A stretch of DNA of 64,000 nt from Archivesica marissinica (Eukaryota; Mollusca; Bivalvia; Venerida; Vesicomyidae). The position numbers were made by a program, and so were the translations under genes. The notes beneath the pieces were generated by a model. That model was not told the origin of the DNA, did not search any database, and worked only from the letters and a program-made list of their open reading frames with translations. Of the stretch, positions 13,166 to 26,700 are shown piece by piece. The stretch spans positions 41,725,129 to 41,789,128 of the forward strand of contig CM026397.1 of NCBI GenBank assembly GCA_014843695.1, in the 5' to 3' direction. Each line of letters begins with the position of its first letter. The first letter of the stretch is position 1.

Positions 13166-14589
13166 GATTTCATACTGTATGCTATGAGAAAAGTTTTGGA
13201 ATTTGACAATAAAGCAAGCATTTTAATAACAAAATTCCAAAAGGAGATTCATAAAATATAGCATGAAATAATCACGAGTGTATGATCCTATTTTCACAAT
13301 AACACAGTAACAACAACCATAAATTTGAAAACATGTCTGTTTGCCAGTATGCTTTTGAGCCTTATTACATCTCAATGAAATCAGTACGCCGTAGTAAATA
13401 GTCCCAGATAACCAAACAATTCCACTCAAATAATCGAAACAATCGTGTGACTTTTAATCCTTATATCTTACTAGTGCATATTTAGCATTTTATTGATTTT
13501 CAACTGTTTAAAGCATGACTGTCACAAACTAAATAATTTATGTGGAATGTGCCCAAAGTAAACGTAGAATGTGCCAAAAGTAAACTGTCATGCCTCGACC
13601 AATCAGAATCCTTCCAGGTTGTATTACACATGTGTACATACAAGAAAATATGTGATGGCTGTACAAGGCACATACTACATTCTGAATCAGACGTGACACA
13701 TCGAGAGCTTATCGCAAACTGTTTTATCTGCACATAAATATGGAAGGAGATACGATAGTTTCACACTGAATCGTCGTCATAGAGACAGGAGGTACCTGCA
13801 ATATGTCACTATGTTTCAATCAATTTTTGCCAGGTTTATCAAACTGACAGGTTTTAGAAAATGTCTAAAATGAAACAATGTTTAGATGAAACAGATAATT
13901 TATGTATTTATACAGCATGTACAAAATAATGATTGAGTAATTTGCCATTTGAAGTCACCTGTGCAGAATCTGTGAATGTTTCTCTCACAGACCAGCGAAA
14001 TAGAATTGTATCTTATTACCTTTATTTAAAGAGTGACCTCACTGGCTTTCCATTACCTCCCTTGGCAGATAAAGACAAATTTATCCAGAAATGTATAGCA
14101 TCCTTTCAGTTGGGATCCTTCGTTTTTAATGTTGTTCCATAACCAGGTGTTGTGGTATGATAATTGTGTTTTTTTTTAAATCATGTTAAATTAATTATTA
14201 AACAATATTTAAAGATTGGATATACTGTAGGATATCAGTCGGGATATAGTAATTTAATAATTATAAGATGAGAAAGTGGATGAAAATTTATGGCATGTTG
14301 TGCAAAGGAAACAACGATAAAAACACAGGAAACCACTGAGGACCTACATAATATTAGAGAGTATTCAGGGGCAGTAACTGACCGATGTCTCTCATTGTGC
14401 TTATTAAGGAATGTTTACATATATACCAGACTATTTATTTTCAGTTCAAAAATTTGAAACAAAGTATAAATATTCTATAATCACATACAGAACATCAAAG
14501 TCTGAGCTTAGCAACATCATCTTCTCAATCTTTGCAATCTTTGACCTTTGTGTATCTTTTAAAACCCTTCTATGACCTCAAGGTGTCTT
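13166..14589. other. Non-coding stretch downstream of the minus-strand gene
   Basis: AT-rich, no convincing exon, tRNA or array. Short ORFs at 13540-13737 and 13933-14142 lack start context, splice evidence and recognisable motifs. Confidence 0.5.
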
Positions 14590-14695
14590 CTGTGACCTTT
14601 GTATATTCTGTGACCTCTCTGTATATTCTGTGACCTCTGTATATTCTGTGACCTATATGTATCTTCTGTGACCCCTATGTATCTTCTGTGACCCC
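14590..14695. repeat. About 20-bp imperfect repeat next to the gene 3' end
   Basis: Five to six degenerate copies of TTCTGTGACCTCTGTATA. On the minus strand they lie immediately past the AATAAA of the 892-residue gene and read as G-rich GGTCACAGAA copies. Confidence 0.7.
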
Positions 14696-14701
14696 TTTAT
14701 T
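14696..14701 (-). terminator. Poly(A) signal AATAAA of the minus-strand gene
   Basis: AATAAA on the minus strand begins directly after the TAA stop codon (14704-14702). This implies a very short 3' UTR, with cleavage likely within the next few tens of bases inside the G-rich degenerate repeat. Confidence 0.6.
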
Positions 14702-14796
14702 TTATTTAGGTTTCTTTCCTTTCTTGGACTTCTTGGTTTTCTTACTCTTTGAGCCCTTACTTGTAGATGTTGCCATGGTAACACCACTCGATGAAT
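14702..14796 (-). CDS. Minus-strand gene, coding exon 10 (residues 862-892, stop)
   Basis: Acceptor TTTGTCAG|ATTCA, phase 1. Encodes a short Ser/Thr stretch and then a lysine-rich end (KSKKTKKSKKGKKPK) before TAA. The basic end could bind nucleic acid or acidic lipid, or be a localisation signal; none is shown by sequence alone. Confidence 0.88.
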
Positions 14797-17700
14797 CTGA
14801 CAAAATAAAAACACTATCATCAGTAAATTTAGACCAGGATCATTTGGCTGCACAACTGCTGTCTCTTTGTGATTGTTAGATGAATGTTCACTTACTGGCT
14901 ACTGTCTCTTTGTGATTGTTAGATGAATGTTCACTTACTGGCTGCTGTCTCTTTGTGATTGTTAGATGAATGTTCACTTACTGGCTGCTGTCTATTTGTG
15001 GTTGTTAGATGAATGTTCACTTACTGGCTGCTGTCTCTTTGTGATTGTTAGATGAATGTTCACTTACTGGCTGCTGTCTATTTGCAATTGTTAGATGAAT
15101 GTTCACTTACTGGCTGTTGTCTCTTTGTGATTGTTAGATGAATGTTCACTTACTGGCTGCTGTCTATTTGCGATTGTTAGATGAATGTTCACTTACTGGC
15201 TGCTGTCTCTTTGTGATTGTTAGATGAATGTTCACTTACTGGCTGCTATATCAAACTGTCATATTGAAATATCACTAGCAGTAACTAGTGTTGACAACCT
15301 TCGTGGTTTAACGTGCTGTCGTTAGAACTCGCCTTTTATCGCTATCATCCAGGCTGCAGATTTGCTCCCTATCAGGGACAAGTGGTGATATGTGAGAAAG
15401 TTAGCCTGCCAGTAACATTCGCAAGAGGAGTTGGCAGTATTCAGAGATAGATAGGTAGAAACGGGGCGCTAAGTGGTTACTGTGGCAGACTTCAAATCAC
15501 TTGTCACTAACCTCTGTACGTTCAAATCCCGCTGAGGGTGTCGGATTCTTTCATGTACCTACGGTAGCAGACTTGGTGACTTGCAGAAGGTCGATGGTTC
15601 TATATACCTGCTCACAGGGGAGGTGACTCCGTGGAATTCCTCTACCAATATTTGCTGGAGTTTATAATTTGACATTGAAATTCACCTTATTCAGTCATTA
15701 ACCCATTCAACACCACAGACCTCTAATAGGCTTACAAAAAGTGTATATCCAGATGAGCCGGCTCGTGACGAGCCGTCTCATCAGGATCTGCACTTTTTGT
15801 CAGTGATATGACTATTTTTAGACATAATTACCCATTTTGATAAATGAACTTGTCCAAATGTGATTTTCTGATTCATTTATTGGTTTATGAATATCATGGA
15901 CCAGTCCATGTGAGTTACTTGGTGTTGAAAGGGTTAAGTACACAGCTGCCGTGCACATTTACCACATTCAAACATATTTACCATCCTGTTCGTCATCTGG
16001 AATATAACCGAGATTGTCTCCCTTTGTTTGTCCTCGACTAGCTTCTTCATCCTCTTGGTCTGGTACATAGCCGGGATTGATGGCTGCCATCTCGCCATCA
16101 CTGAGCTCCTGGGAACCGCGACGGCTTGGCTGGCTGCTAACTACAGAACTTCCAGAAGCTGGTCGTTCTACAATAGAGGTTAGAGACATCACTGACGGGT
16201 AAATCATACAAGATTATAGAACAAAGAGGACGTTTTATGAAATATCTCGTCAAGTAAAACTGTGTTCTTGATCTTCAAACTACCAAATCAAACTAGAAAC
16301 AGCAGCAGTGTTGCACCGGTGGAATAAAGGGACATAACTCTGTGAAAAATGAATCGAGCGAAACGTAAAGACGATATGCAGAATTATAAAACAGTTTTAA
16401 CCTCACAACACACTGACATACTGCAAAAATACCCATATGTATGTATGTATGGTCAGACAGACACATGGGCGGAAAGTACAAAATCAACATTTCTCCCAAA
16501 TCTCTGGGAAGACATCATTTTATTTGTTGTGGACATGGTATAGTCAAACCTTACTTAAGCAGCCAACCATGGAAGTCACAGAAAGTGGCAAATATATAAT
16601 AAAACAACATATTGGGAATCTGTAAACTGGCTGTTTAATACAGGTTGGCTGCTTAATGGAGGTGACCACTAACACAGGTTTGACTGTATAATAATATAAA
16701 CTATTAATGGCTATTGACCAACACAATGAGCATGCTGCAGTCTATGCCAATTTATTCATCTACCAATATAAAACATTGTAGAAACAGTGCAATTGTCAAT
16801 ACAAATACAGTCAAACCTGTCTTAAGCAGCCAGCCAAGGGATTCACAGAAAGTGGCTGCTTAGCACATGTGGCTGTTTAATAGAGGTCAACTGTATAATA
16901 AAACTACTGATTGGGAATCTTGAAACTGGCTGCTTAATACAGGTTGGCTGCTTAATAGAGGTGACCACTAACCTTATTTACAGAATGCTATCTATTTGGC
17001 GTAAACATATTTTATTACAGATAAATTGTACATTGATCAAGTTTACACAAACACTATATGGCTGTCCGATTAGCGCAGTGGTTAGTGCGCTCGCTTCTCA
17101 CCAATGCAACCCGGGTTTGATCCTCAGACCGGGAAGTATGTGAGATGGTACAGATGCCAGATCGGACAGGTGGGTTTTCTCTGGGTACTCCGGTTTCCTC
17201 CCACACGATTGACCACATATACGCTTTCATCCGCGCCAACGAGAGTGATTAATATAAGTTGTTAAAACTTGCTTCGCAATCGTTGTTAAATAAATAAAGT
17301 TTATACTTTTTAAACAATACAATTGCAGGTTATGAAGGTATGACAACATAGTTCTTCTGTTGCTATCTAGTTTCTAACAGAAGCAAACATATGGTGAGGT
17401 TCATACCTGTAGGAGATCTACCACTCCCACTGTGAGAAGATCCAGCTGAAGCTGGTCTGAAGGCAGCTGTCGTTGGTGACAGACTCCTTGCACTATTGGT
17501 GAAGGACGGCCTAGGAGGAGACAGTATGCGCCTGGGTGAGACAACTCCTCCAACATCTGGTCTCAACGAGGCTTTAGAGCCAAAGAGACTGGGGCTGGCA
17601 GACTGGCGGCGGTTGTCCTTGGATTCTGCAGAGGAACTGGAGGAGCTGGAGGAGCTACTGGAAGAGCTTGTCTGTAAATCATTCAGTAAGGATGGAAACA

Positions 17701-20700
17701 ATTAAAAAAAATTTTAAATAAGTTGCGATCGCCATTATCGCATTGGTCGAATGGTACTATGGTTATTTCGAGAGTGCCACTTTTCTGGTTTGGTGAAGGC
17801 AAGTTGGTTTTCTGGTTTGGTGAAGGCAAGTTGGTTTTCTGGTTTGGTGAAGGCAAGTTGGTTTTCTGGTTTGGCTTAGGCAAGTTGGTTTTTTGGTTTG
17901 GTTTAGGCAAGTTGGTTTTCTGGTTTGGTTTAGGCAAGTTGGTTTTCTGGTTTGGTTTAGGCAAGTTGGTTTTCTGGTTTGGTTTAGGCAAGTTGGTTTT
18001 CTGGTTTGATATAATCATGTTGCTTTTAAGGTTTACTGTAAACATGTTGGTTTTTAGGTTTGCTGTAAACATGTTGGTTTTAAGGTTTGCTGTAAACATG
18101 TTGGTTTTAAGGTTTGCTGTAAACATGTTGATTTTTAGGTTTGCTGTAAACATGTTGGTTTTAAGGTTTGCTGTAAACATGTTGGTTTTAAGGTTTGCTG
18201 TAAACATGTTAGTTTTCAGGCTTTTCATTGCTTGCAACATTTAAAGCGACACTATATTGTATGGAACAAAAATATTTTACGCATATGTAGCAATACTATA
18301 CTATACATTCTTCCATTATAACAATAATATATGTAGCAATGCTATACTATACATTCTTCCATTATAACAATAATATATGTAGCAATGCTATACTATACAT
18401 TCTTCCATTATAACAATAATATATGTAGCAATGCTATACTATACATTCTTCCATTATAACAATAATATATGTAGCAATGCTATACTATACATTCTTCCAT
18501 TATAACAATAATATATGTAGCAATGCTATACTATACATTCTTCCATTATAACAATAATATATGTAGCAATGCTATACTATACATTCTTCCATTATAACAA
18601 TAATATATGTAGCAATGCTATACTATACATTCTTCCATTATAACAATAATAATGATGGCTGTCCAATGTTTATTATGGAATTATATTCAGGCAGTAAGCA
18701 GTGTGTAACAAACTGAAAGTGAAAATATGACTCATGAATCGGTTCACCACGCCCTGCATACATTCGGCTGTCCGATTAGCGCAGTAGTTAGCGCGCTCGC
18801 TTCTCACCAATGCAACCCGCGTTTGATCACCGGACTGGGAAGTATGTGAGATGATACGGTGGTCGTCAGATCGGACAGGTGGGTTTTCTCCAGGTAGTCT
18901 GGTTTCCTCCCACACGAATGACCACATTTACGCTTTCATCCGCGCCAACGCGAGCGATTAATATAAGTTGTTAGAGCTTGGTTCGCAATCGTTGTAAAAT
19001 AAATATAATTTAAACTTAAACTCTCTGTCAAAATCACAACAAACATTTACGACAGCTGTTTCAACATCTGATGCTTGTTACGTCACGCATGCTCACTATG
19101 CACATTATGCTTGTTACGTCACGCATGCTCACTATGCACATTATGTTTGTTATGTCATGCATGCTCACTATGCACATTATGTTTGTTATGTCATGCATGC
19201 TCACTATGCACATTATGCTTGTTACGTCATGCATGCTCACTATGCACATTATGCTTGTTATGTCACGCATGCTCACTATGCACATTATGCTTGTTACGTC
19301 ACGCATGCTCACTATGCACATTATGTTTGTTATGTCACGCATGCTCACTATGCACATTATGTTTGTTACGTCACGCATGCTCACTATGCACATTATGTTT
19401 GTTACGTCACGCATGCTCACTATGCACATTATGCTTGTTACGTCATGCATGCTCACTAAGCACATTATGCTTGTTATGTCACGCATGCTCACTATGCACA
19501 TTATGTTTGTTATGTCATGCATGCTCACTATGCACATTATGTTTGTTACGTCATGCATGCTCACTATGCACATTATGTTTGTTACGTCATGCATGCTCAC
19601 TATGCACATTATGCTTGTTATGTCATGCATGCTCACTATGCACATTATACTTGTTACGTCATGCATGCTCACTATGCACATTATGCTTGTTATGTCATGC
19701 ATGCTCACTATGCACATTATGCTTGTTGATGAACAATTTGCATATACAACGGTGCTATATTTAGGTTTCAGAGCAAATATTTGGACCTCCCCCCCAATCA
19801 TTTATTTTAATATAATGTCGCTTTAATACAGTAGTACAAATACCAGAAACATATAAATATACATCCATATGATAAACCACTTAACTTGGCCTTGTTTAGG
19901 TCATACCTTCGATGTAGCAGATAGTGCTCTAGGAGAAGCCATACCAGAGGAGATCCTGTGACCAAATTTCACATTTCGTTTTGGGAATGGTGGCGGAATG
20001 AAGTCTTCATCTTCATCTGTGTCCTGGCCTGGTTCATCAACTACAGGGCTGAAATGGGAACCAAACAGTTAATATTGCTGAGAGATATACAAAATGTATT
20101 CGTATAGACTATCGGTGATGTTAATATGTGAAGAAAAGACATCTGTTTTGTCACACTTAATTTGAATTCAACAACTGGTATATGCTTCAGCTGTATACCT
20201 ATAGTACTACAGTGTAGCAAGGAATCTAACAGGCTGTATACATATAGTACTACAGTGTAGCAAGGAATCTAACAGGCTGTATACATATAGTACTACAGTG
20301 TAGCAAGGAATCTAACAGGCTGTATACATATAGTACTACAGTGTAGCAAGGAATCTAACAGGCTGTATACCTATAGTACTACAGTGTAGCAAGGAATCTA
20401 ACAGGCTGTATACATATAGTACTACCGTGTAGCAAGGAATCTAACAGGCTGTATACCTATAGTACTACAGTGTAGCAAGTAATCTAACAGGCTGTACAAC
20501 AACAAACATCCAACAGGCTGTCCAACATCTAACTGGCTGTCCAACATCTAACAGGATGTCCAACATCTAACAGGCTGTACAACATCTAACAGGCTGTCCA
20601 ACATCTAACAGGCTGTACAACATCTAACAGGCTGTCCAACATCTAACAGGCTGTCCAACATCTAACAGGCTGTACAACATCTAACTGGCTGTCCAACATC

Positions 20701-23700
20701 TAACAGGCTGTCCAACATCTAACAAACATCCAACAGGCTGTACAACAACTAACATGCTGCACAACATCTAACAAACATCTAACAGGCTGTCCAACATCCA
20801 ACAGGCTGTCCAACATCTAACAGGCTGTACAACATCCAACAGGCTGTACAACATCTAACATCTAACAAACATCCAACAGGCTGTACAACATCCAACAGGC
20901 TGTACAACATCTAACAAACATCCAACAGGCTGTACAACATCCAACAGGCTGTACAACATCTAACAAACATCCAACAGACTGTACAACATCCAACAGGCTG
21001 TACAACATCCAACAGACTGTACAACACCCAACAGGCTGTACAACACCTAACAAACTCCAACAGGCTGTACAACATCCAACAGGCTGTACAACAACTTACA
21101 AACACAAAGGCTGTACAACAACTTACAAACATCCAGGCTGGACATCAACAGGCTGTACAACAACTAACAAACTCCAACATACTGTACAACACCCAGGCTG
21201 GAACCAACAGGCTGTACAACATCCAGGCTGTAACCAACAGACTGTACAACACCACAACATCTAACAGGCTGTACAACATCTAACAGGCTGTACAACATCT
21301 AACAGGCTGTACAACATCTAACAAACATCCAACAGGCTGTACAACAACTAACAAACATCCAACAGGCTGTACAACATCCAACAGGCTGTACAACATCTAA
21401 CAGGCTGTACAACATCCAACAGGCTGTACAACATCTAACAGGCTGTACAACATCTAACAGGCTGTACAACATCTAACAGGCTGTACAACATCTAACAAAC
21501 ATCCAACAGGCTGTACAACAACTAACAAACATCCAACAGGCTGTACAACATCCAACAGGCTGTACAACATCTAACAAACATCCAACAGGCTGTACAACAT
21601 CCAACAGGCTGTACAACATCTAACAAACATCCAACAGGCTGTACAACATCTAACAAACATCCAACAGGCTGTACAACATCCAACAGGCTGTACAACATCT
21701 AACAGGCTGTACAACATCTAACAGGCTGTACAACATCTAACAGGCTGTGCAACATCTAACAGGCTGTACAACATCTAACAGGCTGTACAACATCCAACAG
21801 GCTGTACAACATCCAACAGGCTGTACAACATCCAACAGGCTGTACAACATCCAACAGACTGTACAACATCTAACAGGCTGTACAACATCTAACAGGCTGT
21901 ACAACATCTAACAGGCTGTACAACATCCAACAGGCTGTACAACATCTAACAGGCTGTACAACATCCAACAGGCTGTACAACATCTAACAAACATCCAACA
22001 AGCTGTACAACATCTAACAAACATCCAACAGGCTGTACAACATCCAACAGGCTGTACAACATCTAACAGGCTGTACAACATCCAACAGGCTGTACAACAT
22101 CTAACAAACATCCAACAGGCTGTCCAACATTCAACAGGCTGTACAATATCCAACAGGCTGTACAACATCCAACAGGCTGTGCAACATCTAACATCTAACA
22201 AACATCCAACAGGCTGTACAACATCCAACAGGCTGTACAACATCCAACAGGCTGTACAACATCCAACAGGCTGTACAACATCTAACAGGCTGTCCAACAT
22301 CCAACAGGTTGTACAATATCCAACATGCTGTACAACATCAAACAAACATCCAACAGGCTGTACAACATCCAACAGGCTGTACAACATCTAACAGGCTGTC
22401 CAACATCCAACAGGCTGTACAACATCCAACAGGCTGTACAACATCCAACATCTAACAAACATCCAACAGGCTGTACAACATCCAACAGGCTGTACAACAT
22501 CCAACAGGCTGTACAACATCTAACAGGCTGTCCAACATCTAACAGGCTGTCCAACATCTAACAGGCTGTCCAACATCTAACAGGCTGTACAACATCTAAC
22601 AGGCTGTCCAACATCTAACAGGCTGTCCAACATCCAACAGGCTGTCCAACATCCAACAGGCTGTACAACAACTAACAGGCTGTCCAACATCCAACAGGCT
22701 GTACAACATCTAACAGGCTGTCCAACATCTAACAGGCTGTCCAACATCCAACAGGCTGTACAACAACTAACAAACATCCAACATGGTGTCCAACATCTAA
22801 CAAACATCCAACAGGGATTGGCTGCAGATTGTGATGAGGTTATTAGAGGTGAGCAATGTTGGTCGTGTTCATTGCTTGGATGGGTGACTGCAGATTGTGA
22901 TGAGGTTATTAGAGGTGAGCAATGTTGGTCGTGTTCATTGCTTGGATGGGTGACTGCAGATTGTGATGTGGTTATTAGAGGTGAGCAATGTTGGTCGTGT
23001 TCATTGCTTGGATGGGTGACTGCAGATTGTGATGTGGTTATTAGAGGTGAGCAATGTTGGTCGTGCTCATTGCTTGGATGGGTGACTGCAGATTGTGATG
23101 TGGTTATTAGAGGTTAGGAATGTTGGTCGTGTTTACTGCGATGATGGGTGACTTCAGGTAGGTTTCTGAGCATACCCTGTACATTAGTCTACTTACATCT
23201 CTATATCAACGATTCCCACTTCAGGAAGGTTTCTGAGCATACCCTGTACATTGTCTTCCTCCTGGAAATGTGATACAATCACTCATCATTTCACAACGGT
23301 AACGATATGAATACATTTAAATAATCAACACTAAACATGGCGGTCAATGAGGGTGAAAGGTCTTGGCTCATCAGCCTTCGACTAATGGAATAAGACTGAG
23401 GTAAATAGCCAAATTAAACTCGTGAATATACGACGATCATAGTACCGGTATGTGTCACCACTTCAGTTAGCTTGTTTAATCATATTTCATTTTGCTCTAT
23501 AATGACACAGAATCTACATACAATATATGCAAAGAAAGCAAAAATGGGTGGAGCCACAAGTTCTTACAACATCAGAGATGGCTCTTCCCAAGAGTTCAGT
23601 TAGCTTGTACCACAGTTAGCAGTGCTTTGATAGATCAGGTATAAATTGGGACTGAACATTTTATTTTTTAAATTCAAAAAATAAATAAAAATTTTCAAAG

Positions 23701-26700
23701 ACACAAAGCAAAAAAAAAACAGAATGTTTTTAAAAACGTTTTTACATTTTACTATTTCCAGCAGCCACAAATATACTATCAAAGCATTGTTACCTCTGCC
23801 TAGAAGATGAAACCTGTCTAAAATGGTTCAACTTTATTTACTTTACAATGATTGTGAAACAAGCTTTAACAATTTGTAATAACCACTCTAGTTGGCTGGC
23901 GGATATGAGAACGTAAATGTGGTCATTCTTATGGGAGGAAACCGGAGTACCCGGAGAAAACTCATCTGTCCGATCTGGTGACCACCCTACCATCTCACAT
24001 ACTTCCTGGTCCGAGGATCGAACCCGGGTTGCATTGGTGAGAAGCGAGCGCGCAAACCACTGCGCTAATCGGACAGCCTGCTAACAACTGCACTAATCTG
24101 ACAGCTAGCTAACCACTGCACTAATCGGACAGCCAGCTAACCACTGCACTAATCGGACAGCCAGCTAACCACTGCACTAATCGGACAGCCAGCTAACCAC
24201 TGCACTAATCGGACAGCCAGCTAACCACTGCACTAATCGGACAGCCAGCTAACCACTGCACTAATCTGACAGCCAGCTAACCACTGCGCTAATCGGACAA
24301 CCAGCTAACAACTGCGATAATCAGACAGCCAAACCTGTCTAGTATTACAGGATTATAATGTTTAAGATGGATTATCTGTATGATAAATTATTACCTCGGT
24401 GGATTCGGCATCGGTGGAATCGTCCACAATGACATTGAGAAGGTCATCAGAGTAGTTATCACCAACAGGCTGCGGGTACAGGTCCTCATAGTAGCCATCT
24501 TCCTCTGTCAAACATAGTAGATAATATAGCATAAATACTGCACAAACATACAGCATAGTAGATAATATAAAAATACTGCAACATACGCATAGTAGATAAT
24601 ATAGTATAAATACTGCACAAACATACTGCATAGTAGATAATATAGCATAAATACTGCACAAACATACAGCATAGTAGATAATATAGCATAAATACTGCAC
24701 AAACATACAGCATAGTAGATAATATAGATAAATACTGCACAAACATACTGCATAGTAGATAATATAGCATAAATACTGCACAAACATACAGCATAGTAGA
24801 TAATATAGCATAAATACTGCACAAACATACAGCATAGTAGATAATATAGCATAAATACTGCACAAACATACAGCATAGTAGATAATATAGCACAAACATA
24901 CAGCATAGTAGATAATATAGCATAAATACTGCACAAACATACTGCATAGTAGATAATATAGCACAAACATACAGCATAGTAGATAATATAGCATAAATAC
25001 TGCACAAACATACTGCATAGTAGATAATATAGCACAAACATACAGCATAGTAGATAATATAGCATAAATACTGCACAAACATACTGCATAGTAGATAATA
25101 TAGCACAAACATACAGCATAGTAGATAATATAGCATAAATACTGCACAAACATACTGCATAGTAGATAATATAGCACAAACATACAGCATAGTAGATAAT
25201 ATAGCATAAATACTGCACAAACATACTGCATAGTAGATAATATAGCACAAACATACAGCATAGTAGATAATATAGCATAAATACTGCACAAACATACTGC
25301 ATAGTAGATAATATAGTATAAATACTGCACAAACATACTGCATACTAGATAATATAGCATAAATACTGCACAAACATACAGCATAGTAGATAATATAGTA
25401 TACACATACAGCATAGTAGATAATATAGCATAAATACTGCACAAACATACTGCATAGTAGATAATATAGCACAAACATACAGCATAGTAGATAATATAGC
25501 ATAAATACTGCACAAACATATAGCATAGTAGATAATATAGCATAAATACTGCACAAACATACAGCATAGTAGATAATATAGCATAAATACTGCACAAACA
25601 TACTGCATAGCAGATAATATAGCATAAATACTGCACAAACATACTGCATAGCAGATAATATAGCATAAATACTGCACAAACATACAGCATAGTAGATAAT
25701 ATAGCATAAATACTGCACAAACATACTGCATAGCAGATAATATAGCATAAATACTGCACAAACATACTGCATAGCAGATAATATAGCATAAATACTGCAC
25801 ACACATACTGCATAGTAGATAATATAGCATAAATACTGCACACACATACTGCCTAGTAGATAATATAGCATAAATACTGCACACACATACTGCATAGTAG
25901 ATAATATAGCATAAATACTGCACAAACATACAGCATAGTAGATAATATAGCATAAATACTGCACAAACATACTGCATAGTAGATAATATAGCATAAATAC
26001 TGCACACACATACAGCATAGTAGATAATATAGCATAAATACTGCACAAACATACTGCATAGTAGATAATATAGCATAAATACTGCACAAACATACAGCAT
26101 AGTAGATAATATAGCATAAATACTGCACAAACATACTGCATAGTAGATAATATAGCATAAATACTGCACAAACATACTGCATAGTAGATAATATAGCATA
26201 AACATACTGCATAGTAGATAATATAGCATAAATACTGTACACACATACAGCATAGTAGATAATATAACATAAATACTGCACAAACATACTGCATAGTAGA
26301 TAATATAGCACAAACATACAGCATAGTAGATAATATAGCATAAATACTGTACACACATACAGCATAGTAGATAATATAGCATAAATACTGCACAAACATA
26401 CTGCATAGTAGATAATATAGCATAAATACTGCACAAACATACAGCATAGTAGATAATATAGCATAAATACTGCACAAACATACTGCATAGTAGATAATAT
26501 AGCATAAATACTGCACAAACATATAGCATAGTAGATAATATAGCATAGTAGATAATATAGTATAAATACTGCACAAACATACAGCATAGTAGATAATATA
26601 GCATAAATACTGCACAAACATACTGCATAGTAGATAATATAGCATAAATACTGCACAAACATACAGCATAGTAGATAATATAGCATAAATACTGCACAAA

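Noticed and set aside
17061..17135. tRNA gene with A and B boxes
   Set aside because: The same tRNA-like head recurs with a shared non-tRNA body and tail at seven sites, so these are SINEs; the stems are also imperfect.
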